A stretch of DNA of 64,000 nt. Source: Streptomyces sp. CB00316. Lineage in GTDB: Bacteria > Actinomycetota > Actinomycetes > Streptomycetales > Streptomycetaceae. Position 1 is the stretch's first letter. Every line of letters starts with the position of its first letter. Shown in pieces: positions 1 to 7,228 of the stretch. Position numbers and translations under genes: made by a program. Below the pieces are notes generated by a model. It had not been told where the DNA came from and ran no database searches. It saw only the letters and a list, made by a program, of their open reading frames with translations. The stretch is taken from assembly GCF_001905595.1 (NCBI RefSeq), contig NZ_LIXI01000011.1, positions 252,497 through 316,496 of the forward strand, written 5' to 3'.

Positions 1-1
1 G

Positions 2-127
2 GGCACGGAGGAGGGCGTGAGCCGGGAGGGCAGCTCGCTCGCGGAGCTGTACGCGCTGCGCCGGGGGACCGGCCCCGCGTCGGTGCCGAAGCAGGACGCG
101 GGGGCGGACGCGGGGCTGTACCTGTAG
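2..127 (+). CDS. C-terminal end of an unidentified gene (partial)
   Basis: Only the last 41 codons are in the window, in the frame that ends with TAG at 125-127. The tail contains a short amphipathic stretch (SSLAELYALRRG) followed by a Pro/Ala/Gly-rich end (KQDAGADAGLYL). The third codon position is almost always G or C, so the frame looks genuinely coding. No family can be recognised from so little sequence. The gene runs towards, and stops 32 bp before, the end of the convergent GntR-type gene. Confidence 0.6.
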   Translation, partial: GTEEGVSREGSSLAELYALRRGTGPASVPKQDAGADAGLYL

Positions 128-159
128 CCGGTACGGGGGTGGGCGCGGGCGCGCGGGCC

Positions 160-609
160 TCAGTCCCCGTACGCGGCCCGCACCGCGTCCTTGGCCAGTG
201 CCAGGGCCTGCTGCCGGGTGAGGCCGAGCCGCTCGGCGGTCTCGGCGTACAACTGTGCGGCGGTCGCCGCCTTCTGCTCGGCCGCTCCCCCGGCGGCCGC
301 GACGAAGGTCCCGTTGCGGCCCCGGGTCTCGATCACCCCGTCGGCCTCCAGGGCGCGGTAGGCCTTGGCCACGGTGTTGGCGGCGAGGCCCAGCTCCTCG
401 GCGAAGCCGCGTACGGTCGGGAGCCGGTGGCCGACCGGGAGCACGCCGGAACGGGCCAGTTCGGAGAGCTGGGTTCGCAGTTGCTCGTACGGGGCGATGC
501 CGGAGTCCGGGTCCAGGGCGATCTTCTGGGTCTCAGGCTTCTCGGTCGCGGGCTTCTCGGTCGCGGGCTTCTCAGTCACCGGCCGATTGTCCCCCACGGG
601 CGCTGACAC
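160..609 (-). CDS. GntR-family transcriptional regulator (short, YtrA-like)
   Basis: A 149-residue protein with one GntR winged helix-turn-helix at about residues 37-105: the PYEQLRTQL helix, then GHRLPTVRGFAEELGLAANTVAKAYRALEADG, quoted here only as the run from GHRLP to EADG. The remaining ~45 residues are helical and too short for a FadR- or HutC-type ligand domain, which is typical of YtrA-subfamily regulators that often sit beside ABC transporters. The N-terminus has a TEKPA repeat encoded by near-identical 15-bp units (about 533-575), so the annotated GTG start at 609 may be too long. No strong ribosome site is visible. The target is unknown; no transporter gene adjoins it here. Confidence 0.85.
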   Translation of the reverse strand: MSAPVGDNRPVTEKPATEKPATEKPETQKIALDPDSGIAPYEQLRTQLSELARSGVLPVGHRLPTVRGFAEELGLAANTVAKAYRALEADGVIETRGRNGTFVAAAGGAAEQKAATAAQLYAETAERLGLTRQQALALAKDAVRAAYGD

Positions 610-662
610 GGCGGGAAAAAAGGGAAGGCGGTCGCGGCGGGGCCGCGCGTAACCTCCGCCGC

Positions 663-1583
663 ATGACTGTGATTGTGCGCGATTTCCGGCCGTCCGACGC
701 GGAGGCGTGGACCCGCGTCCGGCGGGCGACGGTCCCCTACCTGGTGTCCACCCCCGAGCAGGTGACCCACGATCTGGCCCACGCTCATCCGGACCGGCAC
801 CACCGGCTGCTGGTGGCCGAGCGGGACGGCGAGATCATCGGCACCGCGCAGGCCGGCATCGCCCACGACAGCACGGAGCCGGGTCAGGGCTCCTGCACCC
901 CGCACGTGCTCCCCCGCCACACGGGCCACGGGGCGGGCTCGCTGCTGCTGAGCACGGCGGAGGAGCATCTGGCGCAGGCGGGGGCCACGGTCGTGCACGC
1001 CTGGGTGCTGGACACGCCGGAGAGCCTGGAGTTCGCCCGCGGCCGGGGCTACCGGCCGGGCCGCTCCGCCCACTTCCAGCACCTGGACCTGACGGGCGGC
1101 GCCCTGCCGCCGCTCCAGGAGGTCCCGGCGGGCGTCGAGCTGAGGCCGGGCTCCGACTTCGTCGACGATCCCCGGCCGCTCTTCGAGGCGGACGCCGAGG
1201 TGACGCTGGACGAGCCGAGCGACATCCCCACCGAGCTGGACGACTACGAGGACTGGCTGACGAACACCTGGCGTCACCCGACCTTCGACGCCGCCCTGAC
1301 CACGGTGGTCCTGGTGGACGGCCGGGTGGCGGCGTTCAGCGCGGCCGGCACCGACGGGAGCCGGACGTACTCCAGCTACATGACCGGCACCCTGCGGGCG
1401 TTCCGGGGGCAGGGTCTGGCCAAGCTGGCGAAGAACGGCTCGCTGCACCGGGCGCGGGCGGCCGGGTACACGGACGCCTACACCGCCAACGACACGGGCA
1501 ACGGCCCGATGCTGGCCATCAACAAGTGGCTCGGCTACACGGTCTGCGCCACGGAGGTCCGCCATGCCCGCACCCTCGGCTGA
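663..1583 (+). CDS. GNAT N-acetyltransferase with two tandem domains
   Basis: A 306-residue protein beginning MTVIVRDFRPSDAEAW. The N-terminal GNAT domain (about 1-150) contains PRHTGHGAGSLLLSTAEEHL, the acetyl-CoA pyrophosphate-binding region in a degenerate form, followed by FARGRGYRPGR. The C-terminal GNAT domain (about 160-306) has the better conserved FRGQGLAKLAKNGSL acetyl-CoA motif and the AINKWLGYTV ending. This resembles the mycothiol-synthase-like layout in which only the C-terminal domain is catalytic, although the substrate cannot be read from the sequence. No Shine-Dalgarno precedes ATG 663, so leaderless translation is possible. Its end overlaps the DUF402 gene by 20 bp, indicating co-transcription. 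Confidence 0.9.
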   Translation: MTVIVRDFRPSDAEAWTRVRRATVPYLVSTPEQVTHDLAHAHPDRHHRLLVAERDGEIIGTAQAGIAHDSTEPGQGSCTPHVLPRHTGHGAGSLLLSTAEEHLAQAGATVVHAWVLDTPESLEFARGRGYRPGRSAHFQHLDLTGGALPPLQEVPAGVELRPGSDFVDDPRPLFEADAEVTLDEPSDIPTELDDYEDWLTNTWRHPTFDAALTTVVLVDGRVAAFSAAGTDGSRTYSSYMTGTLRAFRGQGLAKLAKNGSLHRARAAGYTDAYTANDTGNGPMLAINKWLGYTVCATEVRHARTLG

Positions 1584-2076
1584 GCCACGCACACCTCGGT
1601 CCAAGGGCGTGGTCGTCGCCCTGACCAAGGCGGGCCGCACCAAGATCAGGTACCCGGCGGAGCTGGTCCGCGACGACGGCACCCGGGTCACCGTCCGGGC
1701 GCCGTGGGCGGCGCCCGGGGTGCGGGACTTCGGCTTCGTCCGGTTCGAGCCGGGCGATGTGTTCACCGAGCACTACTGGCGCGACCGGTGGTTCGCCGTG
1801 AAGGAGGTCCGTACCGGTGGCGGCGAGTTGAAGGGCTGGTACTGCGACATCACCCGGCCGGCCGTCCTGGCCGACGGGGTGCTGGCGGTCGAGGACCTGG
1901 ACCTGGACCTGTGGGTGTCGGCGGACGGCTCCTCCGTACTCCGGCTGGACGAGGACGAGTTCGAGGCGAGCGGCCTGGCCGCACGCGACCCCGAGGCGGC
2001 CGGATCGGCGGCCGAAGCCCTGGACGAGCTGGAGCGGCTGGCCGGGACGGAGGGCCTGAGGGGACTGCTGGCCTGA
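1564..2076 (+). CDS. DUF402 domain protein (nucleoside-phosphatase-like)
   Basis: A 170-residue protein. ATG 1564 lies inside the preceding GNAT gene and has GGAGG eight bases upstream, a clear choice of start. The DUF402 core is visible at about 60-145: EHYWRDRWFAVKEVRTGGG, KGWYCDITRP, a DLDLDLWVSADG strand and LDEDEFE, the acidic residues that bind metal in this family. Characterised DUF402 relatives (Ntdp in staphylococci) hydrolyse nucleoside di- or triphosphates or pyrophosphate; whether this member does so is inference. It is translationally coupled to the acetyltransferase and converges on the triple-fusion gene 30 bp downstream. Confidence 0.88.
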   Translation: MPAPSAEPRTPRSKGVVVALTKAGRTKIRYPAELVRDDGTRVTVRAPWAAPGVRDFGFVRFEPGDVFTEHYWRDRWFAVKEVRTGGGELKGWYCDITRPAVLADGVLAVEDLDLDLWVSADGSSVLRLDEDEFEASGLAARDPEAAGSAAEALDELERLAGTEGLRGLLA

Positions 2077-2106
2077 CCAACCCCTCACCTCACCGCCGAC
2101 GGCGCT

Positions 2107-3600
2107 TCAGGGGCGGGGCTCCGACGTCACGACCAGCTCCACCTCGTACCCCGCCTCGTCCTCCAGATAGGCGGCGCAGTGGCCGTCACCCCCGGCGTAC
2201 GGGTGGCGGTCGGGGTGGAGCAGCCGCCAGCCGTGCGCGGAGGCCTCGGCCGTCAGGGCGTCCAGCGTGGCCCGGTCCGCGACGTGGAACGCCAGGTGGT
2301 TGAGGCCGGGGCGGCGGCGGTCATGGTGGCCGGCGGAGAGGTCGGGCGACTGCTCGACGACCACGTAACTCTCACCACGCCGCCAGCTGCGGCCGTTCGC
2401 CCAGCGCTGGTACGGGAGGTGGCCGAGCCGGGTCAGCAGCCAGCCCCAGCGGCGCTCCGCCCCCGCGACGTCGGGCACCCACAGCTCGATGTGGTGCACC
2501 CGGCCGGTCCGCTCGGCGGCGGGCGGCAGCGCCACGGCCCGGAGCGGGCCGTCAGGCCGGTGGGCGATCGGGTCGCCGTCCTCGTGCCAGTGGATCATGA
2601 AGTGCTCGCCCGCCCGGTAACCGTCCAGGCCGGCACGGCAGTACGCCACCATGTCGTCCGGCAGGGCGTCCAGCGGGAACCAGTCCAGCTCGGAGCACTT
2701 CTCCGGCTCCGCGTTGCGCGGCGGGTGCTCCGCGTCGTACTCCGCGACGAAGAACCAGCCCATCCGCGCCCCGCCGCCGGGCCCCCGGTGCTGCATCACC
2801 AGTGCGACCCGCACCTCGTCCGGATCCAGGACGACACCGATCTCCTCGGCGGCCTCCCGGATCATCGCCTCGCGGACGTCCTCCCCGTCCTCGGCGTGGC
2901 CGGAGGGCATGTGCAGCAGGCCGTCCGCGTAACCGGTGTCGGCCCGGCGGGCGAGCAGGACATCCGGGCCCCGGCGCAGGATCAGGTGGACGTCGACCAC
3001 TTCGGTGTGGCGGTGGCGCGGCTCGGCGCGGACCACCAACGCGTACCGCTCGTCGTCGACCTCCTTGCCCCACAGCCGCGCGTCACCGGCCAGGTCCTCG
3101 TGGTGGACGCGCTCGGTGTGCGGGGCGAGCAGGGCGGTGACCCGGGCGGCGGAGAGCCCGACACCGCCCCACACCCCTTCGATCAGGACCAGCCGCCCGC
3201 CCGGCTTCAGCAGCCCGAACCAGTGGGCCAGGGCGGCCGCCGGATCGGGCAGCAGCCAGACGACGTGCCGGGCCAGGATCACGTCGAACGCCCGCTGCCC
3301 CACCGGCGGCAGGCCCGCGTCCCCGACCAGGACCTCGGCGCCGGTCCCGGCGAGCTTGGCCCGGGCCAGCTCGGCCATCCCGGGCGAACGGTCGACGGCG
3401 GTGACCCGGTGGCCCTGACCGGCGGCGAGCAGCGAGAGGCTCCCCGTACCGCATCCCAGGTCCAGCACGTCACCGCGGGTGGCGGGCAGCCAGCTCTCCA
3501 GCCGCCCGGCCCACGCGTCGCGTACGGCGGGGTCGAGAAGCCCGTGGTCGGGCTCCTCGTCGAAGGATCCGGCCGCCGCGTCCCAGTCGATCGTCGTCAT
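2107..3600 (-). CDS. Trifunctional fusion: SAM methyltransferase - NUDIX hydrolase - VOC (glyoxalase-fold) protein
   Basis: A 497-residue chain from ATG 3600 (GGGAG upstream; two upstream in-frame starts are less likely). Domain 1 (about 1-165) is a class I methyltransferase with the SAM motif VLDLGCGTGSLSLLAA and post-motifs TAVDRSPGM and LKPGGRLVLIEG. Domain 2 (about 195-340) is a NUDIX hydrolase; its box GHAEDGEDVREAMIREAAEE continues IGV and matches the GX5EX7REUXEEXGU consensus exactly. Domain 3 (about 365-495) is a single VOC module (HHIELWVPDVAGAERRWGW ... NHLAFHVAD ... GYEVELVV). All three look intact. No shared pathway is obvious; a detoxification or small-molecule repair role is a guess. 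Confidence 0.88.
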   Translation of the reverse strand: MTTIDWDAAAGSFDEEPDHGLLDPAVRDAWAGRLESWLPATRGDVLDLGCGTGSLSLLAAGQGHRVTAVDRSPGMAELARAKLAGTGAEVLVGDAGLPPVGQRAFDVILARHVVWLLPDPAAALAHWFGLLKPGGRLVLIEGVWGGVGLSAARVTALLAPHTERVHHEDLAGDARLWGKEVDDERYALVVRAEPRHRHTEVVDVHLILRRGPDVLLARRADTGYADGLLHMPSGHAEDGEDVREAMIREAAEEIGVVLDPDEVRVALVMQHRGPGGGARMGWFFVAEYDAEHPPRNAEPEKCSELDWFPLDALPDDMVAYCRAGLDGYRAGEHFMIHWHEDGDPIAHRPDGPLRAVALPPAAERTGRVHHIELWVPDVAGAERRWGWLLTRLGHLPYQRWANGRSWRRGESYVVVEQSPDLSAGHHDRRRPGLNHLAFHVADRATLDALTAEASAHGWRLLHPDRHPYAGGDGHCAAYLEDEAGYEVELVVTSEPRP

Positions 3601-3924
3601 GCCGTCGATACTCCCAGCCACCACTGACAGGGCCGGATCTCGTGGGATGTTTCCGGCCGTTCCGACACCGTACGGCGACCCGCCGGTACACCAGCGGCCA
3701 GGCCAGGATCAGCGCCACGATCGCGTGGACGGTGATGGAGAAGGGGGTGTTGACCAGCCCCCCACCTGAGCGCCCACTTAGCCCCTCCTTAAAGGCACCA
3801 TAAGGATCCCCTCCACCCGTCCCAGCAGGGTTTTTGACCCTTCCGAGCGGCTAGCTTGCTGATCGCCGGGACGGATTGAAGACCTGGCGCCCCACCGTTG
3901 TGCCGCTTTGAAGGAGAACCCTCC
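3601..3924. other. Divergent intergenic region with a degenerate membrane-protein remnant
   Basis: This 324-bp gap separates the leftward triple-fusion gene from the rightward LPMO gene. On the minus strand, about 3665-3768 reads as an open frame with nearly all G/C third positions. It encodes one hydrophobic helix (TPFSITVHAIVALILAWPLV followed by YRR), with no start codon in a sensible place. It looks like a leftover of a membrane protein. The remaining ~150 bp next to the LPMO gene presumably holds its promoter; no confident -35/-10 pair was identified. Confidence 0.4.
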
Positions 3925-5001
3925 ATGACCGCTCGTCGCAAGGCCGCCGGGATCGTCGCCCTCGGCTTCGCACCGTTCGCGCTGGCCGGCCTCACCGCCA
4001 CTCCGGCGCTGGCCCACGGTTCGCTCACCGACCCGGTGAGCCGGGTGTCCGCGTGCTTCGCGGAGGGGCCGGAGAGCCCGGTGTCGGCGGCGTGCAAGGC
4101 GGCGGTCGCGGCGGGCGGTACACAGGCGCTGTACGACTGGAACGGGGTGAACATCGCCAACGCGGCGGGCAAGCACCGTGAGTTGATCCCGGACGGCAAG
4201 CTGTGCAGCGCGGCCAACGACAAGTTCAAGGGGCTCGACCTGCCGCGCGCCGACTGGCCGGCCTCCCCCGTGAAGGCGGGCAAGCACACCTTCAAGTTCC
4301 GGGCCACGGCCCCGCACAAGGGCTCCTTCGAGCTGTACCTCACCAAGCCCGGCTACGACCCGACGAAGCCGCTGGCCTGGTCGGACCTGGAGGCGAAGCC
4401 CTTCGCCGAGGCCACCGACCCGGCGCTGGTGGACGGTTCGTACGTGTTCGACGGGACCGTCCCGAACGCGGCGGGGCGGCAGCTGATCTACACGGTGTGG
4501 CAGCGCTCCGACTCCCCCGAGGCGTTCTACGCCTGCTCGGACGTGGTCTTCGGCGGCGGGTCGGCGGGCGGCGCGGGTGGCGGTGACGCTCAAGAGGAGA
4601 AGCCCGCCGGTGAGGCGCCGAAGCCTCAGGAAAGTGCTCCCGCGCCCGCCCCCTCCGCCCCCTCCGAGGACGCGATCACCGAGGGCGCCGAGAAGTCCTC
4701 CGTCGAGCACAACGGGCACGGCGACGACGACGCGAGGACGGGGGCGAAGATAAACGCCGCCGCTCCCGCCGCACCGGCCGCCGAGCCCGAGGCCGAGGCC
4801 GACGCCGATGCCGCTGCCGCTGAGGGCAACGCGCCGCAGACCAACGCGGCCGGTCAGGAGGATGCGCTCGCCGAGACCGGTGGTTCGTCCGCCAGCACCT
4901 ACCTCGCGATGGGCGGGGCCGCCGCGCTCGCCGTCGGTGCGGCCGCGCTGTTCTCCTCGCAGCGCCGTCGGGCCACCGCCTCCGGCCGTCACAGCCGCTG
5001 A
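3925..5001 (+). CDS. Secreted AA10 lytic polysaccharide monooxygenase with C-terminal sortase signal
   Basis: A 358-residue protein from ATG 3925 with AAGGAG nine bases upstream. A signal peptide ends at ALA30, so the mature chain starts with His31 (HGSLTDP), the first ligand of the copper histidine brace. The second brace histidine is His131 (TAPHKGSFELYLTKPGYDP), and the axial aromatic lies in AFYACSDVVF near 201. An Ala/Pro/Glu-rich linker (~215-315) leads to LAETG, a hydrophobic helix and an Arg-rich tail, i.e. a class E-type sortase anchor. The enzyme oxidatively cleaves chitin or cellulose; substrate choice cannot be told. Wall anchoring of a normally released enzyme is the notable point. 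Confidence 0.9.
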   Translation: MTARRKAAGIVALGFAPFALAGLTATPALAHGSLTDPVSRVSACFAEGPESPVSAACKAAVAAGGTQALYDWNGVNIANAAGKHRELIPDGKLCSAANDKFKGLDLPRADWPASPVKAGKHTFKFRATAPHKGSFELYLTKPGYDPTKPLAWSDLEAKPFAEATDPALVDGSYVFDGTVPNAAGRQLIYTVWQRSDSPEAFYACSDVVFGGGSAGGAGGGDAQEEKPAGEAPKPQESAPAPAPSAPSEDAITEGAEKSSVEHNGHGDDDARTGAKINAAAPAAPAAEPEAEADADAAAAEGNAPQTNAAGQEDALAETGGSSASTYLAMGGAAALAVGAAALFSSQRRRATASGRHSR

Positions 5002-5036
5002 TCCACGCGTAGGCCATGAAGCGTCGGCCATGAACA

Positions 5037-5082
5037 CGGGCCGAGGTCGCTGTCCGCCCCACCGGACAGCGACCTCGGCCCG
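5037..5082. terminator. Bidirectional hairpin terminator between LPMO and lipase genes
   Basis: Perfect 20-bp arms (5037-5056 and 5063-5082) with a 6-nt CCCCAC loop lie between two convergent stop codons. No long T-run follows, as is common in Streptomyces. It can serve both strands. Confidence 0.9.
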
Positions 5083-5110
5083 TCGTGCCTCGGACGTCGT
5101 ACGTCGTACG

Positions 5111-6007
5111 TCAGCCGATCACGGAGGAGCAGGTGGTCGGGGTGGCGCGCGCCGGGTCGAGGGCGTTCGCCACCTCGTGGAAGGCGATCCGGTCGATGGT
5201 CCCGATCGCCACGTGCTCGGACAGGTCCAGCGGGCACAGGTCCTGGAGCAGGACGTTGCGTACGTTCGGTCCGTCCAGGTACTGCGTGCGGTACGGGGTC
5301 ACCACCTGGTCGTACTTGGTGGCGATGACGGTGTAGCGGACGCCGGGGACGGTGTCGCCGCCCGCGGTGAGCTTGGTGATGAAGGGGGATCCGGCGACCT
5401 GGTCGGCGAGGCCGGGAGTCTTGTCGCTGATGAACTTCTCGACGCCGGGGAAGTACGGCAGCAGCTTGGTGAGGCCGAGCAGCGTGGTGCCGTGGTTGTC
5501 CGGGGCGAGGCCGATGAGGGCGTTGACCTTGGGGGCGCCGCCCAGGAACTTCAGGTAGTAGTTCGGCATCATGCCGCCCTGGGAGTGGCCGACGATGTCG
5601 GCCTTCGGCGCTCCGGTGGAGGCGAGCACCTTGTCGACGAACACGTCGAGCTGTTCGGCGGACTTGTCGATGGGGCCGAGGCCGTGGAAGAACGGCACGC
5701 CGGGGAGCTGGCCGTAGTCGAGGGAGAAGACGCAGTAGCCCCGGTTGACCAGATAGGGGGCGAGGAACAGCCAGTTGTCGACCGAGTTCCCGAAGGTTCC
5801 GTGGACCAGGACGACGGGGCGCGGATGGGCGGCGGAGGGCTTGCAGGAGTAGTCGTTCCAGCCACGGGAGGTGGCCGCCGCGGCGGCGGTGGGGGTGGCC
5901 GCGGTCGCGGTCGCCGTGGGGGCGACGAGAAGGGTGACGGCGAGGAGCAGGGCGGCGAATACGCTGCGCGTGCGTGGGGTGCGCGCAGCACGGAACCAGG
6001 GCAGCAT
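5111..6007 (-). CDS. Secreted triacylglycerol lipase / esterase (alpha/beta hydrolase, class 2 lipase family)
   Basis: A 298-residue protein from ATG 6007 with AAGGAGA upstream. An Arg-containing signal peptide (RAARTPRTRSVFAALLLAVT) ends near ATAATP. The core has the oxyanion strand VVLVHGTFGNS, the nucleophile elbow GHSQGG (Ser about 161), the acidic residue region VIATKYDQVVTPY and a late His (LSEHVAIGTID), all as in Pfam lipase class 2 enzymes that hydrolyse extracellular acylglycerols. Cys residues near both the mature N-terminus and the C-terminus suggest disulfides. It converges on the LPMO gene and has its own AT-rich promoter region with an inverted repeat. Confidence 0.9.
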   Translation of the reverse strand: MLPWFRAARTPRTRSVFAALLLAVTLLVAPTATATAATPTAAAAATSRGWNDYSCKPSAAHPRPVVLVHGTFGNSVDNWLFLAPYLVNRGYCVFSLDYGQLPGVPFFHGLGPIDKSAEQLDVFVDKVLASTGAPKADIVGHSQGGMMPNYYLKFLGGAPKVNALIGLAPDNHGTTLLGLTKLLPYFPGVEKFISDKTPGLADQVAGSPFITKLTAGGDTVPGVRYTVIATKYDQVVTPYRTQYLDGPNVRNVLLQDLCPLDLSEHVAIGTIDRIAFHEVANALDPARATPTTCSSVIG

Positions 6008-6081
6008 CGTGTGGTCTCCTTGCGGCTCAAGGGAGGTGCGATGGCGGTGCGCCCTGTGGCCCGGACCACAAGTTTTATGTG

Positions 6082-6103
6082 CTCATGCCAAATTACGCAT
6101 GAG
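6082..6103. promoter_or_regulatory. Candidate operator upstream of the secreted lipase
   Basis: Seven-bp perfect arms CTCATGC / GCATGAG separated by 8 AT-rich bases lie 75 bp upstream of the lipase start, in an unusually AT-rich patch for this genome. The size and symmetry suit a dimeric repressor. No regulator is assigned. Confidence 0.4.
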
Positions 6104-6217
6104 TAAGGTCGGGTGGGAAGTTACGCGTCGGTAAAAAATGATGCGGCCTCTTCGCAGATCAGCTAGTGGTGCCCCGGCCCTGATCCGCCGGCCCCCTCGG
6201 CGTGTCGACCGCGTCAT

Positions 6218-7228
6218 TCAGGCCGCGAGTCCCGCCGGCTTCACCGCACCCGGCCCGAACCTCTCCCGCAGCCGGTCCGCCACCTCCTCGATCCGGCGCG
6301 ACCGCTCGTCCGCCGGGTCGAAGGTGAGCTGGCGGGAGGCCCGGTCGGCGTCGGCCAGCCCCTCCGCGCGCAGCGCGATCCCCCGCACCCGGGCCCGCTG
6401 GAGCCCGAAGGACTCGTGGATCCGGTAGGCGAGCGCGGTGAGCGCGGCCGAGTGCGCGGTGGGCTCCCCCAGCGTCCGGCTCCGGGTCAGCGTCGCGTAG
6501 CCGGCCCGGTCCGCGTACCGCACCGAGACCGCCAGCGACCGGCACACCTGCCCCTCGCCCCGCAGCCGCGCCCCCAGCTCCTCGGTGAGCGAGAGGAGGG
6601 CACGGCGGTGCTGCTCGGGGGCCAGTTCGTCGCGGGGGAAGGAGCGTTCGGCGGCGATGGAGCGGGCGGCCGCGTTCGGGACGACCCGCGTCCGGTCGAT
6701 GCCCCGCGCCCGTTCCCACAGCTCACGCCCGGTGCGTACGCCGGTGATGCGCTGGAGCGTGGCCAGGGGTGCGGTGGCGATCCGGCCGACGGAGTCGAGC
6801 CCGTAACCGCACAGGGTGCGCGCCGTGGCCGCCCCGACGCCGTCCAGGGCGGCGGCCGGGAGCGGCGCGAGGAACGCCGCCTCCTCGCCCCGGCCCACCA
6901 CGAAGGTGGTCCCCGGCGCAGCCCGCCGGGCGGCCATCCGGGCCACCATGGGGTTGGTTCCCGCACCGATCGCGCAGTCCACACCGTGCAGGGCGAGCGC
7001 CCGGACCCGGATCACCGAGGCCAGACCCTGCGCGTCCCGCCCGAAGTAGCGCAGCGCGCCGCCCACATCGGCGAGCGCCCCGTCGGGCGGTGCTGCCTCG
7101 ACGACCGGGGTGAACGCGTCGAGCAGGGCGAGCAGCCCGGTGTAGCCGGCACTGCCGGGGGGCCCGCCGGCGGTCCTGCGGAACCGCAGGTACAGGACGT
7201 CCGGGCCTCCTCCCGCTCCGTCGTTCAT
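6218..7228 (-). CDS. ImuB-like Y-family polymerase protein, catalytic site not conserved
   Basis: A 336-residue protein whose ATG (7226-7228) overlaps the dnaE2 TGA in an ATGA motif. The lesion-bypass polymerase fold is clear: helix-hairpin-helix GVGAATARTLCGYGLDSVGR, WERARGIDRTRV, little-finger region from about 190, and a clamp-binding-like RQLTFD near the C-terminus. The N-terminal metal-binding motif (DxDxFF in active Pol IV) is replaced by VLYLRFRRT. The SLDEA motif is replaced by PDGALADVGG, and the intervening palm/finger segment is about 60 residues shorter. This pattern is ImuB-like: a non-catalytic adaptor linking DnaE2 to the sliding clamp. The long ImuB C-terminal extension is absent and no imuA lies nearby. 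Confidence 0.85.
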   Translation of the reverse strand: MNDGAGGGPDVLYLRFRRTAGGPPGSAGYTGLLALLDAFTPVVEAAPPDGALADVGGALRYFGRDAQGLASVIRVRALALHGVDCAIGAGTNPMVARMAARRAAPGTTFVVGRGEEAAFLAPLPAAALDGVGAATARTLCGYGLDSVGRIATAPLATLQRITGVRTGRELWERARGIDRTRVVPNAAARSIAAERSFPRDELAPEQHRRALLSLTEELGARLRGEGQVCRSLAVSVRYADRAGYATLTRSRTLGEPTAHSAALTALAYRIHESFGLQRARVRGIALRAEGLADADRASRQLTFDPADERSRRIEEVADRLRERFGPGAVKPAGLAA

